Below, in pieces: positions 12,820-27,378 of a stretch of DNA of 64,000 nucleotides. Where the stretch lies: the NCBI RefSeq assembly GCF_021347895.1, contig NC_067127.1, positions 17,952,984 through 18,016,983 of the forward strand, read 5' to 3'. Below the pieces are notes generated by a model. The model was given only the letters and a program-made list of their open reading frames with translations, searched no databases and had not been told where the DNA came from. The position numbers and the translations under genes were made by a program. Position 1 is the first letter of the stretch. Each line of letters starts with the position of its first letter. Origin of the DNA: Acanthochromis polyacanthus. Taxonomy: Eukaryota > Chordata > Actinopteri > Pomacentridae.

Positions 12820-13250
12820 TTCCTGAGCTCCGCCTTCCTCTCATAGACCCCCATGTTATTCCAAAAAGCGCCGGTCGCTGCCGACCAATCAAGTTCGAGC
12901 TTCAGCTTTGTCATGCTGTCAATCAACGGTTACGCGCACAGCAAGCAAGCCCATGCAGAGGTGGGCGAGCTACGCACTACGCAACCGCGCGCACATTTGT
13001 TTTGCTTGTGGAGGAGAGAGCATCAGGGCTCAGCAACTTCCAGAAAAGTTACCAATCCCATGGCTTGTCAGGCCAAGAGACTGCAGGACGTTTTTTGGCT
13101 CGGGGTGCTCGCGTCGCTCCCCGACCACGGCCCTCCATAGCCCGCCTGACGGCTTCGTTTAGATGCCCGACCTCTGGAGGAAGATGTTGGGGCGTCTGGG
13201 ACATACTCTTCGTCAGAGGAGTCATGCAATTCTGAACTCTAGATAGAAAT
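12820..13250. other. CpG-rich patch, possible element 5' region
   Basis: This stretch has clearly more CpG than its surroundings (AGCGCCGGTCGCTGCCGACC, ACGCGCACAGC, CAACCGCGCGCAC, GCTCGCGTCGCTCCCCGACC). Four overlapping short open frames on both strands (12853-13288) are what GC-rich DNA gives by chance. It lies upstream of a LINE ORF1 fragment and could be the promoter end of a young LINE or of another element. A host CpG island is the alternative. No transcript can be defined from sequence alone. Confidence 0.4.
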
Positions 13251-13574
13251 AAATAAACAATGTAACACATATACACACGTAAATGCACTAAGTTTGATAA
13301 ACAACGTCATCGATAGGGATACACGAGTGTAATCACATATTGAAACTTTACTCGTTAGTCCTAGCAGATTCATGTTATTTTGGTATTAGGACAAGTTAGA
13401 CTCAATACAGCATTCTAACGTAATTCCTTTATTATTTACTAAATGTACTAAATGCAGAAGAGGGGAAAACAGCAAAACAGGCCATATGCTGCAGCACTCC
13501 GGGCACTTCTCTCATGTACTGCGCGCGTGCACAAATAAAGGGGCGAAATCAGAGGGAGGGACGGTGGGACCAAC
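13251..13574. other. Unassigned sequence
   Basis: AT-rich, no feature recognised before the LINE fragment. Confidence 0.4.
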
Positions 13575-13895
13575 AGTGTTTTGGGAGACGCTGCGATTCA
13601 AACTCCGGACAGCAGCTTTAAGGAGGAACTGCTACTTTCACTCTGCAACGAGACGGCGGTTATTTTAAAGACCCAGCTCCTGGTGGCTTTGAGTGAAAAT
13701 TTAACATCCATCAAAACAGAACTACAGACAGTTAAATCTGAGTTGTTGGTCAGTATTTCAAACATCAAGTCCAACCCGGTTGCCCTAAAGCACGCTGTGG
13801 GTGAAACGGAAACTTCACTCTGCACATCATCGACGACATCGTCACACTCCAAAGCAGAGCACCTGTCTGCTGAACAGAGAATAATAAATTGCTGA
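13575..13895 (+). pseudogene. LINE ORF1-like coiled-coil fragment, frameshifted
   Basis: The plus-strand frame 13581-13895 (104 codons) has a heptad-like central part (LTSIKTELQTVKSELLVSIS) followed by SNPVALKHAVGETETSL. This resembles the coiled coil of ORF1 proteins of L1/Tx1-type fish LINEs. Near 13820-13850 the family-like continuation (IIDDIVTLQ) lies in a neighbouring frame, so at least one frameshift is present. No RNA-recognition domain, endonuclease or reverse transcriptase follows. ORF1 proteins bind LINE RNA; this remnant cannot. The LINE 3' end at 14160-14711 may be part of the same internally deleted copy, but no sequence proves it. Confidence 0.5.
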
Positions 13896-14159
13896 AAACA
13901 GGAAGTGGTTCACTGAGGATGTCCTCCATTCAGTCTCCTTCTTTACAACCAGATGAGGTTTTCCTTCTGCTGGCTTCAGTCAGAAGATCCTCACAGTGAA
14001 CATGAGACACCTGAGATGAAGACAGATGTCACAGCATCAGCATCAACAGCAGAGATTCATTTTAAAGTGACCCTAAAAAGATTTCCTCTGTCATATATAT
14101 TTTCCAAACAACTGTAAAATGTTGCTGATACACTAATGATTCATTTTTAATAATATAAT

Positions 14160-14711
14160 GATGTCATATACAACAAGAAAAGGACTCAGACAGCGCAGTA
14201 CTCCACCAAGGCTGCTCAGTCATTCTACGATTTCCAATGGATGAAATCTTTAACAAAAAATACCTTGCAGTGAGCACAGATGTGTTTTATGTATGAGTAC
14301 ATTATATATGGATACCAAATCATGTGACCTAAATACTGTATGTATTGTTCCTTGTATCATTTTTGATGGATACGTCCCTATAAGTCAAAAGTGGCCGATT
14401 GTAGTAGGATCACACTCATGTGATTGTCAGCAGTCAGCTGACATAGCGTTCACTTGTTGTCATAGTTACAGTAACGCCGTGTCGCTATTTCTCAATGATA
14501 CAGAAATCCTCAACAAATCTGTAGATCCAGACTATAACCTGCATCACTGCCAAAATCTAATCAGATGGTCCTTGTGTCATTTCTAACCTTCCTTGAAAAT
14601 TTCATCCAAATCTGTGTGTCTGTTCTTAAGTAATGTTGCTAACAGACAGACAGACAGACAAACGATCGTCACATAACTCCGCAGAGTTCCTTGGCGGAGT
14701 AATACTATTAG
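14160..14711 (+). mobile_element. LINE 3' end, 5'-truncated
   Basis: The segment contains AAGGACTCAGACAGCGCAGT, CTCCACCAAGGCTGCTCAG, a phrase around CCTTGAAAATTTCATCCAAA, an (ACAG)n run at 14641-14660 and a terminal hairpin (ACTCCGC near 14676 paired with GCGGAGT near 14695). I recognise this layout from a very common fish LINE 3' region ending in a GGCGGAG-type stem. Such 3' structures are read by the LINE reverse transcriptase. No coding part is retained; the 97-codon frame at 14293-14586 has no domain. The left border is approximate. Confidence 0.55.
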
Positions 14712-15830
<1,119 letters not shown>

Positions 15831-15887
15831 TTTTACCAGAAATGTGGGTCACTGGATAAAGTCCAGTGCCGTGCATTTCTGGTAAAA
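15831..15887. other. Strong hairpin, 57 nt
   Basis: The left arm 15831-15856 (TTTTACCAGAAATG, 5-nt variable part, CACTGGA) pairs with the right arm 15862-15887. There are 14 paired bases at the base of the stem, a 5-nt internal loop, 7 paired bases at the top and a 5-nt loop. It sits outside any recognised transposon. It could be a small RNA precursor, a miniature palindromic element or chance. Its size is slightly below usual pre-miRNA length and I know no matching miRNA. Confidence 0.7.
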
Positions 15888-17529
15888 TGTCTTGAAAATG
15901 CATTCTGGTAAGAGGCAAAATGACAAGTTAATAATGTGCATTTAGGTGACACTAAATTTGATAAGAAGCACATTTTACAAATGATTTGCTTTCCATTTAT
16001 TCGAGAATATAAATCAAACTCAAGCAGTGCCACTCTGACCTTTTTTAATTCCTAAAGTCTCTGTCATCATAATCCCAATAAAATTGACTCGTGACTTCCC
16101 AAAACTGCCTCTCGAAACCACCGTAAGGTTTTTGTCACAGTTGTACAGTTGCCAGAGCAGGACAGAGGGAAAGCAACAGGCTTGTTAATGGTATTATTTA
16201 TTGAATTCACCTGTGGCTCTGATTTTGTTTCCACTTGCTCCACAGGTCAGACAGCACAGGACACTATGTGCTACTGCAGTCATTTATAAGATGTGCAAAA
16301 AAATATAATTGTCAAAAGAAGTCGCCATTAGGGACTAAATGGGAAATCCACATGACAGAGAGGAGGAAAAGGAAAGGAGGGGCTTTGGTTGTATGTTAAT
16401 CTAATCAGGTAGGTGTTACCCATTAGCACTGAACTCTTGTATCAGCAACTGTAACTCCTTCATACCCCCACCATCCCCTCACTCCTCCTCTCCCCCAACT
16501 TTTTATCTTCTGGCCTCTGAGCAGGTCTGCCTGTATGCCTGTATAATGTCCACACGAAAACCAGTGTGGGGCCTCTTCGAGGTGTTCAACAGCTATGCTT
16601 TAAATCATGCAATTAGTGCTCAGCTGGGGGATTTATACTTTCTGGCTACAGCAATTCTTTAGTTTATATTTGGCCGTGGGGAGATGACCCTATAAAAGGA
16701 ATGAAACAATAAAAACACCCTGAGAATCAGATTTTATATCACATTGTATACATTACTCAAACCATTTAGTGTAATTATTTTTGTGTAAATAGACATTCAT
16801 TTATAACTTGACATATAAATGCACATGTGGAATAAACATCAAATCTGCTAGATGAAAACTGTTTGCATGCAAGCAAGCTTGAGACAAGACTGTTATGAGT
16901 ATTTAAAAGCTTTTGGTGACATAAGATAGCAGCAGTAACATGGGAATGGGTTTATGTATGGCTGTGTATGTGCTTTGATCATGCCAGTTGCAGCTGCAGA
17001 TTTTCTTTTGTCTCCCCCAGCTCTCCACATCTCCTCTCTCCGGCGTCAGTCTGACCAGTTCTATGGTTTTCCCAAGAACACATAAACAAGCTAAAATGAG
17101 CATAATGAACAACGAGCAATCACTCCTCTGCCGAAGCCGCCTTTCCCAACATGAATGTCGTCACAAAAGCAAATAGTGTGTTGCCCAACTTTAGACAGAA
17201 ATCTAATGTCTTTCCCCTTGCATCTAAATCACGGATATCTATATACACACTCAAAACAGAAACCAAATAAACACTGGATAATACAAACACACACACTGTC
17301 CGCTGGCTTCTCACCAATGCCTTGGTGTGAGAACGCTCCCAAAACATGTATGTGTAACAAAAGAGCCGACCACAAATTCCTGAGTGTCCAGCCGTCTGCC
17401 ACGGCCTCCAGTCCAAAACCAGCAACCACAAAACATGTGAGACCACAGAAAACGCTGCAAAGGAGTGAAGATACATGATACTGATATTTGCACGCATGAT
17501 GATTGATACCATTGCAACTGAAAACTAAT
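15888..17529. other. Single-copy sequence, no gene
   Basis: No coding exon or repeat recognised. The part near 16560-16720 (CATGCAATTAGTGCTCAGC, TTTATATTTGGCCGTGGGG, CCCTATAAAAGG) has homeodomain-type ATTAG/AATTAG cores and a TATA-like motif and might be regulatory. Open frames at 16903-17517 on both strands overlap each other and lack domains. Confidence 0.45.
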
Positions 17530-18020
17530 AAATCCCCCGTTTGTCTTCGCTCACACTCACAGATGTATCAATTAATTTAGCAAGCAGAGCCTCAGAGGGA
17601 GAGACAGAGACCCTCTGTGAAGACAAAGAAAGCTGTCATAAGAATCTGTTCAGAACAAATTTAATCATCACAATGATCATCGTCAATCACAGTTGAGGTA
17701 AATATGAATTTGTGCGGGGGATGAATCATGTCTGATAAATTGAATCCATTTAATTGGGGAGGCGTCCTGAGGATGAGCAATGAGCTAAAAGACGTTCCTC
17801 CAAATTTGATTTCCCATTAGCCCGGCGGAGTGAAGAAGGGCCGCAACAAACACTGCTGTGACTGATATGATGTTGATTCACATGAGGAATAATACACTAA
17901 AATGCTCCACCAGCTAATGGAATCAGTTGAGTTCTTCCTAAACAATTCTGTGACTGGAACTTTTTTTTTATTTGAGCAGGTGTTAAAATGGCAAATCCTC
18001 CCTGATGAAATGAAACTCTT
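17530..18020. promoter_or_regulatory. Candidate conserved non-coding block
   Basis: The stretch is dense in homeodomain-type cores (TCAATTAATTTAGC, CATTTAATTGGGG, CCCATTAGCC, CAGCTAATGG) with mixed composition, no repeat and no coherent frame. The 186-codon minus frame that overlaps its right part (17817-18377) is Ser-rich with no domain. This texture is typical of developmental enhancers conserved across fishes. The call is an inference and needs alignment. Confidence 0.35.
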
Positions 18021-18409
18021 AATTTGTGCTTGTGATATACGGCACTCCCTCTCTCTCCCCTCCTTTTCCATCCCACCCTGTGTGTGTCTGTGTGTGTGTG
18101 AGTATGGTTTCCTGTGTGGCATACTCTCCAGGTTGTGCTCTGGGAGAAAATTTACGATGGAGGATGTTTGGTCTTCCTCTGGCTCCAGGGCAGGAAAAGT
18201 TGTGAAATATGTGTTAGCAGTAAAAGAGACCCGCACGTTGTGTTTAAACAGCGCAAATAGTAACACGCACTGTTTGACACACACATGCATTTCTGTGCGA
18301 CTCTCAGGTGCGAACCACATAGCTGTGGATGAAGACTGATTGACTCGGATGTGTGATGAAGGAGAGAGAGAGGACATGCTGCAGTACAGGGAGAGAGCTG
18401 GGAGATTGA

Positions 18410-18600
18410 GTCTGTGTAATTCTTGGCGCTGTATTCACACCCTGTTACATTCCTTCCATGGAAGAATGCAGAGTATAAAAGCCATTAACTGCAGAGGTTG
18501 TCCAACAACAGCCTAGTCCATTTACTATGCTATAATTTACTGCCTTGTTAATTATCTGGCGGCATTAAAATACACCATTTTGACCAAAATTGGGATTGGA
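18410..18600. promoter_or_regulatory. Candidate regulatory block with a palindrome and TATA-like motif
   Basis: CTTCCATGGAAG is a perfect 12-bp palindrome flanked by CATTCC and GAATG (TEAD-like). GAGTATAAAAGCC follows within about 15 bp, then CCTTGTTAATTATCTGG. No open frame downstream supports a coding promoter. Confidence 0.3.
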
Positions 18601-21300
18601 GTGTTTGACTGTGGTTTCAGCTATGTATGAAAGATATTATGGTGCTAAATAGCCATTAAAGATTTATTTTTTCCATTGGTCAGAAGCACATTCCTCTTTT
18701 GGGTGTGACGTTTGGGGTTCTTGGCTTGTTACCGTGATTTGCCAGACTGAGGAAAAGTGGGAGAAATAAACTGCTGAGTAACAATGACAAGATCTGAAAC
18801 AATGTCAGGTCTGTCGGTGTGGAACGACCCACATATTTTTAAAAACTATTTTCGGCTGTGAGTGTGAGCTGACATCGGTATAATGTTGCCTGATGTGTGG
18901 AAGTGTGAAAACTATACGTACAGACAAATATTTATCTCCCTGCCGGCTGAACGCTGACGAGGTAATGCTTACACACTGGACACATTTCTTCTTTCGGTAA
19001 TAAGCCAACTGGAGGGGATCCAGTGAAAATAGCGTGCAGGACGAGATGGTAATCTATTTACCCATTTTCGCATTCTTGAAGCGGTCGGGCTCACCTCAGA
19101 GTTCTATTGCAGGGGGAAGCCATTAGGCACTTTCTCCAGGCTGATGGCAAAACCACATTTTCAATTTAAGAAACTTCACTTGTTGGAGTGCTGCTTTCTA
19201 AAGGTTATTGATCTAAAACCGCCGATCATATTGAGGAACGCTGACCTGCGCTGAAACATAACATTTGTGGATGAATAAATGACAATGTGAACCCAGGAAA
19301 GCTGCTGAAATCCTTTAATGGGACTTTTTGGAACCACTGTTAAGCCCCCTGTTCCCCCACCCACCCACCCACCACCACTCTCTCCCCACACGGCTGATGT
19401 CTCCACATTGTGGCATACAGTAAAATTATGGCCCAATTAAGTCGGGGGTGAGAGGAGGGGGGGAGGGTGCTGGTGGTTAAGTTTCAGGGTCTAACTGCTG
19501 CTGCTGCTGCTTTGGCATGATGCTATCTGCTCAGAGTCAGGGGAGCACAGGGGACCGAGATCTAGCCTTCAACCCCCCCCCAACCCACCCATTTAGAAGC
19601 TATGGGTGCAGACAGTTTGGTGCCACGAGGTCCGGAACCAGTAATGGACCGAGCAGAGGCTAATGAGCTCCTTAACACACAAATGAGAGCAAGTGGTGTG
19701 TGTGGCACATCCCCCTTCCTCTGCTGCAGAGCTCGCTGAGGTATACTTACACACATAAGGGCCACTCAAGATCAGGCTGGGATGCAGAAATTTGAGCTCC
19801 AACTTGTCAAGATGCGGGAACCCATTTTTGAAAAAAATAAAACCAGTAATATATTTGTTGCTATGCTGTCATTTCTGCAGCATTTTTATTCTGCCTCTTG
19901 CTTGGATTTTCTGCTAAAATTATACATTTTTTCTATTGAATTTTTGAGAAAAATGCAAGGAAGTGAGCAGACTAACTAGGGCTGCAGAAACAAAATGACT
20001 CACTACCTCCTCACCAGATGAGCTGAACCCAAATGGACAATCACAAACTCATGAGGAGGGTATAGCTTTAAGCACAGCTGTGTTGCATAATTTGGCCATT
20101 GAGTTGCAAAACTGACATATTTATATGAAAATGTTGCACATCACTAGATGAGAGGACTCATTTGTTTGCCAAATGCAGATAAAAAAAAGGTCCACAATCC
20201 TGTGCTCCATCACTCCTTGGCACCCTTCGGGCTTGTGGCTGTTAGTGCAAAGATAAACCCAGTTGAAAAGGGATGTGGACGTCATGTAAGCGTGTGTGAG
20301 CCATTTGTTGTATCGCTGACACCCACAACAAACCAGTTCCTTCATCAAATCCCCCCCTTCAGTGGATGTTTCCACAACCCCAAACACATCAGTTCATTTC
20401 TGACACACTTGTGACAAATTACAAACCGTTCCAGTGTTTGGGGTTTAGGCGGGCCACGTCAGAAGGAGCACCACATGCAGTGTGTTTGGAGATGAAGGGT
20501 TGATGAGAGCCAAGCTGTTGTCAGAAACAGACTGCACACACAACTAACAATGGAGCTCTCAGTAACACTATTGACCATATGGTGGCACTTAGTTGAACTC
20601 TCTGTCAGAATTACATTGTTTAATTTCAATATATGCCTCCTTAAGAAAGAAATATGTTTATGTTTACTTCCCTAATGGAATTTGGATTTGTGCAATGGAT
20701 AAATATTTACAGCTGAGATGAAAAGTCATTTATCAAGTTTATGATGGCTTATGTTTATGAGGAGGAGGGTGGGATCGGAACAGCTGGTGAGACTTCTTAA
20801 ACAGAATGTCTCATGAAATATAGTTTATTCAGGAGAAAATGTCATTGTTTCATCCTCTCTGTTTACATTGGAGGTGATGTAAGTGCGTGTTTTTGCTGTT
20901 TTGTTGGCGCCCAAACCACTGCCATAATGTAGTGGTAGACTACTCGGGACACGGATCAGTGCCATTTAAATGAAATGCAGCATCCCACTTTATTTGCAGT
21001 TGACCCGGATCCACCTTGCATTATATACAGATGCTGTCTGAAACAGGAGCACACCAACAAGCGGAGGTCTAGTGAATCTGAAGCACCAGTATATTAGGTT
21101 GGTTTAGGTTACCAAGTGGATGATTTTTGGCTGAGCTAACAGAGAGTTGATTCATTGCAGGGGTAAAAGGTGATCAATGGTCCATTGCATCAGATAAGCA
21201 CCTGACTGGGTGGCTGGATGGATCCTCTCTCAGAGAACTGAGGGCAAACAATGGAGTCCTAGAGTCACCAAAAAGGCACTTGAAAATTAAGAGACAATTA
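18601..21300. other. Single-copy sequence, no gene
   Basis: No gene recognised. Minor simple sequence only: a (CCCA)n run near 19360, G-rich tract near 19443-19470 and a short CTG run near 19494-19511. Open frames of 65-90 codons lack domains. Confidence 0.5.
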
Positions 21301-21309
21301 GAGCTTTTC

Positions 21310-21460
21310 AGAGTGGGAAGCGAGGTGAGCAGGCAGGTTGGTCAGGGGCAGGGAGGGCAGCAAAGGCAATAAAGGCTCCGTGATTAACATGAAAATAACT
21401 CGGCTGATGGATTTGCTCACAGCAATTAAGCCGATGTGTGTGCTTCCATGCAGCGAGGAC
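21310..21460. promoter_or_regulatory. Candidate conserved non-coding block
   Basis: GCAATAAAGGCTCCGTGATT, ATAACTCGGCTGATGG and CACAGCAATTAAGCCGATG lie close together in non-repetitive DNA, with CAATTAAG as a homeodomain-type core. An open frame overlaps on each strand, but neither has a domain. Inference only. Confidence 0.25.
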
Positions 21461-22191
21461 GTCAGAGCGGTAGTATTGCTGGGTTTGCATTACGGGAGAA
21501 GACACAGACACTGTTTGGCTGTATTGATGATGGATGATGTGGTAATGGATAGAAGATGGGTCTGTGATGGAAGTCCAGATGGAGAAAGCAAAGGGATGCA
21601 GCATGAAGGAGAAGGAGTGTGGAAGAAAGACAACATCTTCGTTACTCAATGCTGTAATGTCTCTCTCACAAGCCATGACCTCATACGGCTGAGCAGGAAC
21701 ACCTGTTCAAAGCTGGCTGTCTCTGTGGCATATTGATATGTAGTCACTATAGTTGTAATAAACATCTGCTACGTTGGATGCTGTTGAAAAATAAAACTCA
21801 GTGATGTAAAGTCACATTAAAACGGCATCGATTAAACACATGAATGTGACTGAGCTGACATGGCAAGTTAAGATGAATTCAGCATATTTAGTTCATATTG
21901 TAATGTGAAAGGAGGACAAGGGGAGTGTATATTAGAGTAAAAATTGATTTGTGAAAATATATCTTTAAAATGATGTGCAGTTAATCCTTTAATCTCAGCT
22001 CACGTCTGCTCTTTCTGTTGAATTGCTCTCAAAGTATTTATTGCAGATAATCCATGCAGATACATGTATATCAAATTAAACTGCTCTTCCTGACCTTTCC
22101 AGTGCATTATGCTTGCCTATGCAACAAAATATTGGAGAGAAAAAATAATTTTGAATTTACATCCAAATGCAATTCCAATCTAACCTATACA
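21461..22191. other. Single-copy sequence, nothing recognised
   Basis: AT-rich, no feature supported. Confidence 0.5.
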
Positions 22192-22193
22192 TA

Positions 22194-23824
<1,631 letters not shown>

Positions 23825-23826
23825 TA

Positions 23827-26176
23827 TCTGCATCCATCTCCACATCCATTAGCCCTCTCTTGTTTGAATAACGCCAATGCATTGTTGCATAGATATGTCA
23901 ATATCTAGATATTTTTCAATCTATGCAATGCAAAAAAATGCCAATATTATATCATACAAAGTAATAATGTTACAAAGACGGGTCAAACTTCACTAAAGTA
24001 GGATCTTTACTTTTTTCTTCTGTTTCCGCGTTACTGCTTCTCAGCTAAATAAAGGCCGATTCATGCATATCGCGGGACGTAAATTCGTCATCTACCACAT
24101 TAGTCATCTGTTTGCAGCACAGAAGGGCCAATTCATGCTTTTTCTGATGTGTTTCAAGCACAGTGGGTGGATATAGCACAGGATTCCTGGAGAATTCAGA
24201 ATCTCCTGTAGGGTTTTGGCTCCTTTGATGTAAAGCATGCACAGATCAAAGCTTCTCCAAAGTCCTAGAGCAGCTACTTTAATTACAGCTCTTTTATTGA
24301 TGAATTATGGAGGTATGGATAATTATTATGGTTACTGTGGTTCTACATTTTAAACATTTCCAAGTCTAAATGAAAGTAAACAGAAATGAGCTTAGTAGCT
24401 AGCATGCTAACCATCTGTGAGGCTATATGTAAACATCTTTAGACAAACACCAGGCTAACATACTCCTAGTGACGATACTAGCAATACAGTGATATACTGA
24501 GAGAAAGATTTATTTTAATTTTGTTACATGTAACCTTTTGCTCACTAAATTCTGAAGATTTTCACTTAAACATTTTTGGTGAATTATCCCTTAAATGCTT
24601 ATTTTATTACATAAGTTTATGTGAGTATGTGTCTGCAAATACTTTATCCCATGTTTAAGCATCACTGCAAATTTCTATTCCTGTCTTTGTGTACGGGACT
24701 GTCATAAAAAGGGGTATACTTTTAATATTATTCTTTCACTCTGCTTTTGTTTTCATTTTCACTTTGACAACTCTGTGCCCATTAATTCACGCTGTGAGAT
24801 CACACAAACACAGTTAGAGTCAGCCCCTAAATTAAAACACGTGAACTGTAGCCGCTGCCACACAACTACTTTAAATTTGCTGTGAGCTGTGCCATGATCA
24901 GGAGGATTTCATGATTTAAAAAAACAGGCCAGCTTCTTTGTATGTTTGGATAGGCCAAAGCTTCACCACTGGTTTCACTGCAAGGTGTTGGCTGGGTGTG
25001 TGCACAACGCCCTGGGCCAGTCAGAAAACAGTAATGTGGTGTCACGGTACGGCCTCACTTTGCATTCCTTTGTATTATGTCCATTCAGGCCTGAGGTAAA
25101 CATGTCTATGCTCAGTCACACACAAAAGAACAATAACACTCAGGTTGTATTTTCAAGTAATCTTGAAATTATGTGCCCTCGTGTGAGAGTCGAATCACAG
25201 AAACTGCCACTGTTGGCCATATGGGAGTGGTCAGAGGAGGAATATGACCAGGCTGAGTTAAAGTTAAACTTACACGATCTGATTGGCTGGGAGCTTTTTT
25301 GACTTTCACTCTCAGGGCCTGTTTTTGTTTTGTCTCCCAGAATGCAGCCTCTTCGTGCTTCTTGACCAGAACCCTGATGTTTCCAGTTAACCCACAGTGG
25401 AAGTCTCTCATTTGACAAACAGCAGTTTTGGATACACCAGGAGGAGAGCCTATCCACATGAAGGGTGATGCTGGCAAATGAAACTTTTACTGGTGCCACT
25501 AAATACATGCATTCTCTACTGGACTTGATTTATGGCTGCCTGTGTTGTCAAGACGCTCCAAACCAGCTGCACTAATTGATACCAGTGTACTTTATGAATG
25601 CGGATCAGTCAGTCATACTTCTGTTAATGGTTTAGAAAGTCTCAGCAGAGCAATGTGCTTGAATGCATAGGCTTTTGGGTTGGGCTGCTTATTGTTTGAT
25701 ATTATTTGAGTAATCCATGAGGGTGACTGAGGTCAAAAATCCCCATTTCTAACAATGAGTCAGTTAAAATTCATGATGACTCTATAAACCACCAAAACCT
25801 TTTACAATGAAAAATATGTGGAAACTAAAGCTGCTATCAGCGATGCTCAGGTCCATGCACCATCGTGCACTTCAGGGATTCTGGCAGGATTCAGGTTGGC
25901 ACAAATTGTGTGACTGTTGATCACTGCATGAATGAATATGATAATATATCCTGCCTGGACTGCATGAATATGCTATATTGCAAGTTTATATTGTGTTTGC
26001 AATATGAAACTTGAGAACCAACCAATCAAATACAATACGTAGCGGTTTGTAATGTGTACAAGCTGCACTAAATTTAAACAAAATTATATTTAAATCAAAT
26101 AAAATTTGTCATGCAAGACTATCTTATAGTGTTCAGGAGGTGAAACTATGACTGTCACTCATTATTTACATGTAGA
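23827..26176. other. Single-copy sequence between two Tc1 elements
   Basis: No gene recognised. Open frames at 24946-25508 lie on both strands, overlap and lack domains. Confidence 0.5.
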
Positions 26177-26178
26177 TA

Positions 26179-27376
26179 CACTGTATTGCCAAAAGTATTC
26201 ACTCACCTGCCTTGACTCACATATGAACGTAAGTGACATCCCATTCTGAATCCATGGGTTTCAATATGACGTCGGTCCACTCTTTGCAGCTATAACAGCT
26301 TCAACTCTTCTGGGAAGGTTGTCCACAAGGTTTAGGAGTGTGCTTATGGGAATTTTTGACCATTCTTCCAGAAGCGCATTTGTGAGGTCACACACTGATG
26401 TTGGACCAGAAGGCCTGGCTCTCAGTCTCTGCGCTAATTCATCCCAAAGGTGTTCTATCGGTTGAGGTCAGGACTCTGTGCAGGCCAGTCCAGTTCATCC
26501 ACACCACACTCTGTCATCCATGTCTTTATGGACCTTGCTTTGTGCACAGTCATGGTGGAAGAGGAAGGGGCCAGCTCCAAACTGTTCCCACAAAGTTGGG
26601 AGCATGGAATTGTCCAAAATGTCTTGGTATGCTGAAGCATTCAGACTTCCTTTCACTGGAACTAAGGGGCCAAGCCCAGCTCCTGAAAAACAACCCCACA
26701 CCTTAATCCCCCCTTCACCAACCTTTACACTTGGCACAATGCAGTCCAACAAGTATCGTTCTCCTGGCAACCACCAAACCCAGACTGGTCCATCAGATTG
26801 CCAGATGGGGAAGCGCGATTGGTCACTAGATTCTAGAGCAGTGGAGAATGTGTCTCCACTGCTCTAGAGTCCAGTGGTGCCGTGCTTTACACCACTGCAT
26901 CCGACGCTTTGCATTGCACTTGGTGATGTATGGCTTGGATGCAGCTGCTCGGACATGGAAACCCATTCCATGAAGCTCTCTGCTGAAGCACTGTTCTTGA
27001 GCTCATCTGTTCTTGACCTCTTGGCACTATGCGCCTCAGCATCCGCTGATCCCGCTCCGTCAGTTTACGTGGCCGACCACTTCATGGCTGAGTTGCTGTC
27101 GCTCCCACACACTTCCACTTCTTATAATACAGCTGACAGTTGACTGTGGAATATTTAGGAGAGAGGAAATGTCACCACTGGACTTGTTACACAGGTGGCA
27201 TCCTATCACAGTTCCACACTGGAATTCACTGAGCTCCTGAGAGCGACCCATTCTTTCCCAAATGTTTGCAAAAGCAGTCTGCATGCCTAGGTGCTTGATT
27301 TTATACACCTGAGGCCATGGAAGTGATTGGAGCACCTGATTCTGAGTCAGGTGCTTATACTTTTGGCAATAAAGTG
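26179..27376 (-). mobile_element. Second Tc1-like transposon, degenerate
   Basis: About 1.2 kb, flanked by TA (26177-26178 and 27377-27378). The ends are short inverted repeats: CACTGTATTGCCAAAAGTAT at the left, and CACTTTATTGCCAAAAGTAT read from the right. These ends differ from those of the element at 22.2 kb, so it is another family. The size fits a full Tc1 element. Open-frame pieces of the transposase remain on the minus strand, but the coding region is in several frames. An unusual perfect palindrome lies inside (26832-26868). Confidence 0.92.
26440..27252 (-). pseudogene. Degenerate Tc1 transposase
   Basis: The N-terminal part begins MGRSQELSEFQCGTVIGCHL at about 27252 and has a helix-turn-helix-like stretch (SSLLNIPQSTVSCIIR). 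The middle part (minus 26495-26770) has [19 protein letters not shown] and the second catalytic Asp in LFHHDCAQ. The end part (minus 26455-26640) has DWPAQSPDLN, and a one-base deletion near 26458-26463 removes the frame just before the catalytic Glu. At least two further frame changes separate the pieces. The protein cannot be functional. Confidence 0.88.
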
Positions 27377-27378
27377 TA

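Noticed and set aside
12853..13288. Four overlapping open frames in the CpG-rich patch
   Set aside because: Frames on both strands with no domain; GC-rich DNA has few stop codons by chance.
17817..18377. 186-codon minus-strand open frame
   Set aside because: No domain and an unusual Ser/His-rich composition; it overlaps a likely regulatory block and a plus-strand frame of similar size.
19440..19475. G-rich tract as a G-quadruplex
   Set aside because: One loop would be longer than the usual 7 nt and the tract is short; weak evidence.
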